Shown: positions 1-4,964 of the stretch, piece by piece
Layout of the letters: every line of letters begins with the position of its first letter
How positions within the stretch are numbered: position 1 is the stretch's first letter
Origin: Clostridiales bacterium
GTDB taxonomy: Bacteria > Bacillota > Clostridia > Christensenellales > Pumilibacteraceae
DNA: 5,499 bases
Assembly (NCBI GenBank): GCA_029069015.1
Contig: JAIEBL010000269.1
Location: 1-5,499, forward strand
Reading direction: 5' to 3'
Program-made: the position numbers and the translations under genes
The notes under the pieces: generated by a model
What the model was told of the DNA's origin: nothing
Databases searched by the model: none
What the model saw: only the letters and a program-made list of their open reading frames with translations

Positions 1-470
1 GTATGCAAATTGCGGTCATTGATTTTGCCCGCCACGTTGTAGGGCTCGGTGACGCGAACAGTCGCGAGTTTGCCATTGAATCGCAAAACAAAGTTATCGA
101 CATCATGGAAGGGCAGATCGGCTACGAGAACACGGGCGGCAGTATGCGCCTGGGCGCGTACGAGTGCAAGATCGCGGAGAAGTCCGTTTTGGCGCGCGCG
201 TACGGCTTGCCTTCCGTGTGGGAGCGTCACCGTCACCGTTACGAGTTCAACAATGCGTACCGCGCGTTGTTCACCGAGCTGGGACTTACGATTTGCGGCG
301 AAAGTCCGGACGGCACGCTCGTAGAAGCGGTGGAATTGGATGATAAGCGTTTCCACGTGGGCGTACAGTATCACCCCGAATTCAAATCGCGGCCGCACCG
401 TCCGCACCCGTTGTTTACGGAATTTATCGCGCAATCGCTCAAAAACCGCGCGGACAAAAAAGGCGAATAA
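1..470 (+). CDS. pyrG: CTP synthase, C-terminal glutaminase part (partial, 5' end outside window)
   Basis: CTP synthase makes CTP from UTP, ATP and glutamine in the cytosol, the last step of de novo pyrimidine nucleotide synthesis. Only about 155 residues are here, out of about 535 usual for the family, and they cover most of the class I glutamine amidotransferase domain. The reading frame is open to base 1; the ATG at base 3 is the Met of the family motif C-L-G-M-Q, so it is internal and the catalytic Cys lies a few codons outside the window. Counting from that Met, visible marks are GGSMRLGAYECK (45-56), ERHRHRYEFNN (74-84) and GVQYHPEFKSRP (120-131), with H124 and E126 completing the Cys-His-Glu triad. 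The C-terminus is normal and ends in a short Lys-rich tail. No terminator follows; dapL begins 45 bases later. Identification is very secure; any regulation by a leader cannot be judged because the 5' end is missing. Confidence 0.97.
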   Translation, partial: MQIAVIDFARHVVGLGDANSREFAIESQNKVIDIMEGQIGYENTGGSMRLGAYECKIAEKSVLARAYGLPSVWERHRHRYEFNNAYRALFTELGLTICGESPDGTLVEAVELDDKRFHVGVQYHPEFKSRPHRPHPLFTEFIAQSLKNRADKKGE

Positions 471-500
471 AGCATATATACAAATCGGGAATAAATAACA

Positions 501-507
501 GAGAGGG
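501..507 (+). promoter_or_regulatory. ribosome binding site of dapL
   Basis: The purine run GAGAGGG ends 8 bases before a TTG codon at 516. It decides the start, because the nearby ATG at 509-511 is in a different frame and the dapL frame offers no better upstream start with such a site. Confidence 0.6.
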
Positions 508-515
508 AATGCACT

Positions 516-1682
516 TTGCTTTTCAATCCGTATTTTGCCGATTTGTCAAACGTCTATCTATTCGCAGAAGCCGAGAACCGCTTGCGGGCGTTTCTCGCGC
601 GTACAAAGCCCAATAATGTCATTAAAATGGGGATCGGCGATGTGACGCAACCGCTTTGCGCCGCCGCCGTGGAAGCGGGAAAAACCGCCGTAGAGGAAAT
701 GGGGAAAGCGGAAAGCTTTCGCGGCTACGGCCCGTACCGCGGCTATCCGTTTTTAATAAAGAGCATTGCGGCGTATTATAAGTCCCGCGGCATAAGCTTA
801 GACGAAGACGAGATTTTCATTTCGGACGGCTCGAAGTCGGACGTGGCGGGTTTTACCGATTTATTTGCAAAAGACAATACGGTGCTCTTGCAAGACCCCG
901 TTTATCCCGTCTATGCGGATGCGAATATCCTGCACGGGCGCAAAATCGTCTATGCAAGCGCAACGATGGAGAACGGCTTTTTGCCTTTGCCGGACGAGCG
1001 GGTAAAAGCCGATATTATTTATCTTTGCTCGCCCAACAACCCGACGGGCGCGGTATATAGCGCTGCCGACCTTGAGCAGTGGGTGGCGTACGCAAAAAGC
1101 ATGGGTGCGGTCATTCTGTTCGATGCGGCATACGAAGCATTCGTGACCGAAGACAAAAAGGTGCGTTCTATTTACGAAGTGCGCGGTGCGGACGAAGTGG
1201 CTGTTGAGTTTTGCAGTTTCAGCAAGACCGCAGGCTTTACAGGCGTGCGGTGCGGCTATACGGTCGTGCCCAAAAAACTGGCGAATCTGAACGCGCTTTG
1301 GTTTCGTCGTCAGTCTGCTAAAAGCAACGGTGTATCCTACGTTACGCAGCGCATGGCGGAAGCCGCGCTCACAAACGAGGGACAAAAGCAAACGGCGGCG
1401 GCGCGTGAGGTCTACCGAAAGAACGCGCAAGTCATACTGCAAGCGCTCCGAAAAACAGGCGTCTTTCATACGGGCGGCGTCAACGCACCCTACATATGGT
1501 TTAAATGCGGTGGGAGCAGTTGGGACTTTTTCGACAGGCTCTTAAACGAAGTGCAGGTCGTGGGGACGCCCGGCGTAGGGTTCGGACGGAACGGGGAAGG
1601 CTTTTTTCGGCTTACGGCGTTTAACACCTATAAAAACACCGTGGAAGCTATGCGGCGTATACAAAGCGTTTTGCGGGCGTAA
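516..1682 (+). CDS. dapL: LL-diaminopimelate aminotransferase
   Basis: This PLP enzyme converts tetrahydrodipicolinate directly to LL-diaminopimelate, using glutamate as amino donor and bypassing the succinylase, acetylase and dehydrogenase routes; the product feeds lysine and peptidoglycan synthesis. The 388 residues are a complete fold-type I aminotransferase. Family marks run in order: KMGIGDVTQPL (37-47), FRGYGPYRGY (68-77), FISDGSKSD (101-109), DPVYPVYAD (127-135), PNNPTG (173-178), FDAAYEAF (202-209), SFSKTAGFTGVRC (234-246) with K237 as the PLP lysine, GGVNAPYIW (320-328), SSWDFFDRLL (334-343) and FFRLTAFN (363-370) with R365 as the expected substrate carboxylate ligand. It is shorter than the usual roughly 400-410 residues, apparently through shorter loops after residue 140 and around 255. 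The start is TTG at 516, supported by GAGAGGG upstream and by family-like N-terminal residues (YLFAEAENRL). It sits 45 bases after pyrG and 32 before the next gene. Another aminotransferase specificity is possible but unlikely given the DapL-type motifs. Confidence 0.93.
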   Translation: MLFNPYFADLSNVYLFAEAENRLRAFLARTKPNNVIKMGIGDVTQPLCAAAVEAGKTAVEEMGKAESFRGYGPYRGYPFLIKSIAAYYKSRGISLDEDEIFISDGSKSDVAGFTDLFAKDNTVLLQDPVYPVYADANILHGRKIVYASATMENGFLPLPDERVKADIIYLCSPNNPTGAVYSAADLEQWVAYAKSMGAVILFDAAYEAFVTEDKKVRSIYEVRGADEVAVEFCSFSKTAGFTGVRCGYTVVPKKLANLNALWFRRQSAKSNGVSYVTQRMAEAALTNEGQKQTAAAREVYRKNAQVILQALRKTGVFHTGGVNAPYIWFKCGGSSWDFFDRLLNEVQVVGTPGVGFGRNGEGFFRLTAFNTYKNTVEAMRRIQSVLRA

Positions 1683-1698
1683 CGTCGCCGTAAAATGC

Positions 1699-1714
1699 AA
1701 AAGGTAATGAAAGG
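1699..1714 (+). promoter_or_regulatory. ribosome binding region for the DUF4241/repeat gene
   Basis: AAAAGG (1699-1704) lies 10 bases before the TTG start at 1715, and a second AAAGG abuts the start directly. The spacing of the first is slightly long and the second is too close, so initiation may be modest. The frame is blocked upstream by TAA at 1691-1693 and has no ATG until beyond codon 130, which leaves TTG at 1715 as the best start. Confidence 0.5.
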
Positions 1715-3793
1715 TTGAAAAAAACGTTTCACATTAAAAAGAGCGCGCTATATGGCGCAATCGACTATTCCGCCGTTTTAACGAGCGGGACGCTTTCGGG
1801 TTATGAATTGCAACGCTTGGACTTGGAACCGATTGCCGTTACGACGGGTGCGGTTTGCTTGTTCGACCCGTACGGTACGCGCGGCGTCAAACCTTTCACG
1901 GCGCAGTTTCCTCTCGGAAACTATACGCCCTTTGCCTTTAAAATTTCCACAAGCGGCGGGGTGCGCGTGGCGCTTGCCGGACTCGACGGCGGTGCACTTT
2001 CCTCGTCCGAAGAATGGCAGCTCGCGCTTTTCGACGAGCGTGATGTTTTAAAACTGCTCGTTCCCGGTGATACGGTGGGCGTTTCGGTGGGCTCGGGCTT
2101 GTGCGCGCTTTGCGACTTCGTGACGATGCGCGATTTTCTTGCGCTCGTAAAGAGCGAGGAAAAGGCCTTTCATCCGCTCGACGGGGCGGTCAATCTCGAC
2201 GGTGGCTGCTCGCAGCTTTGCAAGGTAAAAGAACTCGACTTGCCCGTATTCAGCACGGGCTGGGGCGAGGGCGTGTATAGCTGCTATATCGGTGTGAAAG
2301 ACGGGCAGGTGCAGGGTATTATTTGCGATTTCGGATTGGTAGCGCCGCCCCACAAAAAGGAAAAAGAACAGACGGTGGCGTTTACGTTCGACATGACGCC
2401 CGAAGAACTGTATATTCCCGATCCCGAAAAGAGTGAGTCCGAAAATTTCATTGCCCGCTACACGGCAGTCATCGAGAGCGGGGAAGCGGACGATACCGCG
2501 CTGTTCAACGCCTACTCGCGTCGCGGCTATGCGTATCATTCGGCGGGACAAGCTGCCGAAGCGCTCGACGATTATATCAAGGCGATCGAAATCGGCAGTA
2601 CGCTTGAAAAGGATACGAATTTCAAATTCCACGCTTGGTCGCTCTACGACAACGCGTCTATGCTCTATCGCGAGACGGGCAAGACGGAAGAAGCCATTAA
2701 GCTTTACGAGCGCGCCAAGGCGTATAACGATACCTTTTACAGCGGCGCGTATACGGGGCTTATCGACGTGTACGTCGAGTGCAAGAACTATCAGAAGGCG
2801 CTCTCCGTCGCGAACGAAATGGTTTTGAACCGTCCGCAAGACCCCGTGTCGTACGTAAAGCGCAGCGAGATCTATACGGCGTGCGAAGAGTACGAAAAGG
2901 CGATTGCCGACTTCGATGTTCTGATCGGTACGTACAAGCTCAACGAATCCATCATCGATAAAGCCCTTGCGTTAAGCAAGATCGGCAAGCACAAAGAAGC
3001 ATTGGAAACGATCGATACCTATCTGTTCGAGGGCAAGGCGAGCGAGTATTACTACAACGCCCGCGCTTCCATCGAGCTTGCCGACAGCAACTACTCTGCG
3101 GCGTACAACGACTTTATCAAATCGTTCTACGTCAACCCCGATTATCCGTCTACGTTGCAAAGCCTGATCGAGCTGGACAGCTTGGTGTTTAATTACCGCA
3201 ACGTCATCAAATGGGCATCGCGCTATATCGAGGGGCGACCGCGCGGCGAATACGGATATAGCGTGCGCGCCGACGCCTATGCGCGTTGCGGCGAGTTCGA
3301 AGACGCCGTTGCCGATTATACGATTCTGGTGCAGACGGTGACGAAAGAGCCGCGCTATTACGGTTTGCTCGTAAAAGCCGCGATTGCGGCGGGCGACAAG
3401 TCTACCGTCAAAAAGACGATGAAGACGCTTCGAAAAGTCGACAATGCTTACTACCTCTATGCGGCGGGTCTTACGCTGCTGAGCGAGCGGCGGTTCGCGC
3501 GCGCGGAACGCTTTTTCGCGTCCGCGTTTGCGCTCAGAGAAGACGACGTCATTCTTTCGGCGCTCATCGATTGTTTGATGGAGCGCGGTCAGTATGAAGA
3601 GGCGGAGAACGCCATCAAAAAGCTCGCCGAAATTTCCGAGAGCGAAGAAGTGTTTGTAAAGTACGCGCGCATCACCAAAAGCAAGGGGGCGAGCGCAGAG
3701 CGTATCGCCGCCGATTACCGCAAGCGCTTTTTGGGCAATACCGACGACGAAGCGATGTGCGAAAAGGTTTCCGCATTTTTTGAACAGCTGTAA
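1715..3793 (+). CDS. DUF4241-like domain fused to tetratricopeptide-like repeats
   Basis: The function is unknown. The 692 residues have two parts. Residues about 35-210 look like DUF4241: an early VCLFDPYGT (47-55), a PFTAQFPLGNYTPFAFKIS stretch (60-78), RVALAGL (84-90), and the signature VFSTGWGEGVYSCYIG (178-193) followed by GIICDF (201-206), matching the family's SGWGDGxY...DF ending. Residues about 245-690 are alpha-helical repeats of about 34 residues. Clear units include 263-294, 305-338, 342-373, 376-407, 410-440, 443-475, 511-544, 578-609 and 610-642, with typical Gly/Ala/Tyr positions such as RGYAYHSAGQAAEALDDY; two weaker units (477-509, 546-575) complete a solenoid of about eleven. 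Such repeats usually bind proteins. There is no signal peptide or membrane segment, so the protein is probably cytosolic. It is the last gene of a possible pyrG-dapL transcript. The domain naming is from memory of the family; the repeat call is secure, the DUF4241 call fairly so. Confidence 0.88.
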   Translation: MKKTFHIKKSALYGAIDYSAVLTSGTLSGYELQRLDLEPIAVTTGAVCLFDPYGTRGVKPFTAQFPLGNYTPFAFKISTSGGVRVALAGLDGGALSSSEEWQLALFDERDVLKLLVPGDTVGVSVGSGLCALCDFVTMRDFLALVKSEEKAFHPLDGAVNLDGGCSQLCKVKELDLPVFSTGWGEGVYSCYIGVKDGQVQGIICDFGLVAPPHKKEKEQTVAFTFDMTPEELYIPDPEKSESENFIARYTAVIESGEADDTALFNAYSRRGYAYHSAGQAAEALDDYIKAIEIGSTLEKDTNFKFHAWSLYDNASMLYRETGKTEEAIKLYERAKAYNDTFYSGAYTGLIDVYVECKNYQKALSVANEMVLNRPQDPVSYVKRSEIYTACEEYEKAIADFDVLIGTYKLNESIIDKALALSKIGKHKEALETIDTYLFEGKASEYYYNARASIELADSNYSAAYNDFIKSFYVNPDYPSTLQSLIELDSLVFNYRNVIKWASRYIEGRPRGEYGYSVRADAYARCGEFEDAVADYTILVQTVTKEPRYYGLLVKAAIAAGDKSTVKKTMKTLRKVDNAYYLYAAGLTLLSERRFARAERFFASAFALREDDVILSALIDCLMERGQYEEAENAIKKLAEISESEEVFVKYARITKSKGASAERIAADYRKRFLGNTDDEAMCEKVSAFFEQL

Positions 3794-3808
3794 CGGATAA
3801 AGCGGAAC

Positions 3809-3845
3809 AAAAAAAGAGAAACGATCGATTAAAAGACCGTTTCTC
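3809..3845 (-). terminator. Rho-independent terminator of the minus-strand 6S RNA
   Basis: An 8-bp perfect stem (3838-3845 with 3816-3823) extends past one A-C mismatch by two more pairs and closes an 8-base loop. Read on the minus strand it is followed at once by seven T (3815-3809). On the plus strand there is no T run after the hairpin, so it serves the minus-strand transcript and not the repeat-protein gene, which stops at 3793. Confidence 0.8.
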
Positions 3846-3846
3846 G

Positions 3847-4078
3847 GTAAAAGTGCCCCGCAATGCCGTTTACAGCTTTAATTTTAACCCGCCGATTGGC
3901 AGGTGGGCAAGCCGACCGCGTCCGCTGTCTTCCGCTGTTTGCTATCCCTTGCGAGATAGGAAAACCGTTCACCTCGGAACGGTTGCGGCCCGACATAATA
4001 CGCGTATACGAGCAATCCCGTTTAAGTTTTGTGGTTAAATATTACTTGCTTTTCACGCACACCGCAGGTAGAATTTGC
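3847..4078 (-). ncRNA. ssrS: 6S RNA (probable)
   Basis: 6S RNA mimics an open promoter, binds the housekeeping sigma RNA polymerase and dampens transcription in stationary phase. On the minus strand, CCUGCGGUGU (4068-4059) pairs over ten positions, wobbles included, with GCAUUGCGGG (3866-3857). This matches in sequence and place the E. coli 6S stem CUGAGAUGU/GCAUCUCGG, as I remember it. Inside it, UAAUAUUUAACC (4044-4033) pairs with GGUUAAAAUUA (3889-3879) with one bulged A. The apical part has two hairpins: AACCGUUC/GAACGGUU (3984-3963) and a 7-bp stem capped by a GCAA tetraloop (3959-3942). The tetraloop and its G-U pair exist only on the minus strand, which fixes the direction. A sigma-A-like promoter and a terminator bracket it, predicting a primary transcript of about 295 bases (about 4103 to 3809), longer than the usual 180-200. 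The mature ends are estimates. No protein frame here is convincing. Another structured RNA remains possible. Confidence 0.76.
3921..3940. repeat. 10-base tandem repeat inside the 6S RNA
   Basis: TCCGCTGTCT is followed directly by TCCGCTGTTT, nine of ten positions identical. On the RNA strand this gives two ACAGCGGA copies just 3' of the GCAA-capped hairpin, which may let the apical arm pair in two registers. It looks like a local duplication. Confidence 0.7.
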
Positions 4079-4082
4079 AGAG

Positions 4083-4100
4083 AAGGAACTGTCGTTCCTT
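4083..4100 (-). other. 5' leader hairpin of the 6S transcript
   Basis: A perfect 7-bp inverted repeat (AAGGAAC/GTTCCTT) with a 4-base loop begins about three bases after the predicted transcription start of the minus-strand RNA. It has no T-tract on either strand, so it is not a terminator. It could protect or mark the 5' end, or be removed during processing. Confidence 0.5.
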
Positions 4101-4108
4101 GCTCATAT

Positions 4109-4160
4109 AGTATAGTCTTTGCAATGAAAAAAATCAATAGGTTCGCAGAAAATATTTTCG
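4109..4160 (-). promoter_or_regulatory. sigma-A-type promoter with UP-like element for 6S RNA
   Basis: Read on the minus strand: -35 TTGATT (4137-4132), a 17-bp spacer, and -10 TATACT (4114-4109), giving a start near 4103. Upstream, GAAAATATTTTC (4159-4148) is a perfect 12-base palindrome at about -45 to -56, where an RNA polymerase alpha-subunit UP element would lie, and it resembles the A-tract/T-tract UP consensus. More A/T tracts continue to about 4177. The same DNA lies upstream of the divergent hydrolase gene, so the palindrome could instead be a repressor site for that gene. Confidence 0.7.
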
Positions 4161-4190
4161 GCAAAATTTTTGTAAAAGGTATTGACAAAC

Positions 4191-4195
4191 GGAGG
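4191..4195 (+). promoter_or_regulatory. ribosome binding site of the MBL-fold hydrolase gene
   Basis: GGAGG with five bases to the ATG at 4201 is a near-ideal site and fixes the start of the hydrolase gene. Confidence 0.8.
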
Positions 4196-4200
4196 AAAGT

Positions 4201-4878
4201 ATGCTTGTAACGGTTTTGGGAAAATACGGTCCGTATCCGAAAGCGAACGGCGGCACGTCCGGGTATCTTGTGCAGAGCGGGGGAACCGCCGTCATGCTCG
4301 ACTTCGGGAGCGGCGCACTCGGCAGAGTGCAACGCTTTCTGCCGCTTGAAAAGCTGGACGCCGTGGTGCTCAGCCATTTGCACAACGATCATATGTGCGA
4401 TATGTTGCCGCTCGCCTATGCGCTCGAAGCGACAAAACGCACGCTGCCCGTGTATATGCCCGCGTTCGAATGTCCGCAGGGAGCGGCGATCTGCGCGCAA
4501 AAAGAACTATGCGTGCATTATCTGCAAAACGAGAGTACGTTTCAGATAGGCGCGCTGACCTTTACGTGCACGCAAATGGTGCACCCGTACCCTTCGTTCG
4601 CCGTGCGCGTTTCGGACGGAATGAAAACGCTCTTTTACAGCGGCGATACGGCTGTATGCCCGCAGCTTGCGCCCGCCGCGCAAGGAAGTGATCTTTTGCT
4701 TTTGGACTGCGGTAAATGTGAAGGAACGAACGCGCCGCACCTTTCGCTTTCCGAAGCAAAGGCGCTCGTAAAAGCTTTGGACATACCCGCGCTCGTTTCG
4801 CACCTTAATCCCGCCTTGACATATAAAAGCACCGCGGGATTGACTGTGGTGCAAGAAGGGAAGACGTATACGGGGTAA
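4201..4878 (+). CDS. MBL-fold metallohydrolase, RNase Z-like/YhfI type
   Basis: A 225-residue metallo-beta-lactamase-fold hydrolase, probably a cytosolic two-metal enzyme acting on a phosphodiester or similar ester; the substrate is unknown. The N-terminus MLVTVLGKYGPYPKANGG and TSGYLVQSGGTAVMLDFGSG (to residue 38) are typical of the short RNase Z-like group that includes Bacillus YhfI. Metal ligands seen are H59, H61, D63 and H64 in SHLHNDH (58-64), H128 in MVHPYPS, D149 in YSGDT (146-150) and H201 in LVSHLNP (198-204). All expected ligands are present, so it should be active. H180 in APHLS matches a conserved position of the group. It is slightly shorter than the usual roughly 240 residues, mainly at the C-terminus. 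It has no signal peptide. The ATG is supported by GGAGG five bases upstream. It stands alone: divergent from the 6S RNA and convergent with the next gene. No clear promoter was found; TATAGT (4111-4116) is a weak candidate -10. Confidence 0.9.
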   Translation: MLVTVLGKYGPYPKANGGTSGYLVQSGGTAVMLDFGSGALGRVQRFLPLEKLDAVVLSHLHNDHMCDMLPLAYALEATKRTLPVYMPAFECPQGAAICAQKELCVHYLQNESTFQIGALTFTCTQMVHPYPSFAVRVSDGMKTLFYSGDTAVCPQLAPAAQGSDLLLLDCGKCEGTNAPHLSLSEAKALVKALDIPALVSHLNPALTYKSTAGLTVVQEGKTYTG

Positions 4879-4904
4879 GACAAATACATTGCTGTTGCGA
4901 ATAG

Positions 4905-4945
4905 AAAAACAAAAAGCCGTCGGGAATAAAGTATTCTCGGCGGCT
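4905..4945 (-). terminator. Rho-independent terminator of the minus-strand membrane gene
   Basis: A 14-bp stem with two G-T pairs (4945-4932 with 4928-4915) closes a 3-base loop. On the minus strand it runs into a T-rich tail, TTTTTGTTTTT, overlapping the foot of the stem (4915-4905). It begins 20 bases after the stop at 4965. The plus strand shows no T-run after the hairpin, so it is a poor terminator for the hydrolase gene, although the hairpin itself may slow or protect that transcript's end. Confidence 0.85.
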
Positions 4946-4964
4946 GTATGCTATCTGTGCGGGC

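Noticed and set aside
861..1469. Minus-strand open frame of 202 codons opposite dapL
   Set aside because: It is a shadow of a confidently identified gene and shows no family motifs.
2048..2839. Minus-strand open frame of 263 codons opposite the repeat protein
   Set aside because: Arg/His/Val-rich antisense translation typical of a shadow frame in GC-rich coding DNA; no ribosome site.
3816..3845. Hairpin as a plus-strand terminator for the repeat-protein gene
   Set aside because: No T-run follows it on the plus strand; the T-run is on the minus strand, consistent with the end of the 6S RNA.
3921..3940. CRISPR-like repeat
   Set aside because: Only two adjacent 10-base units without spacers, inside a structured RNA.
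3847..4078. RNase P RNA, tmRNA or SRP RNA as the identity of the structured RNA
   Set aside because: The conserved RNase P GAGGAAAGUCC core, the tmRNA 3' acceptor arm with CCA and the SRP GGAAGGAAGCAGC loop are all absent on the minus strand.
4183..4188. Perfect TTGACA -35 box just before the hydrolase gene
   Set aside because: With 17-bp spacing the -10 would be TTGTAA inside the gene, downstream of the start codon, so it cannot drive this gene.
3853..4210. Plus-strand open frames of 61 and 115 codons in the gap
   Set aside because: They lie antisense to the structured RNA, lack ribosome binding sites, have no protein-like pattern, and the longer one overlaps the start of the hydrolase gene in another frame.
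4042..4500. Minus-strand open frame of 152 codons
   Set aside because: It runs through the 6S promoter and opposite the well-supported hydrolase gene; its composition looks like a shadow frame.
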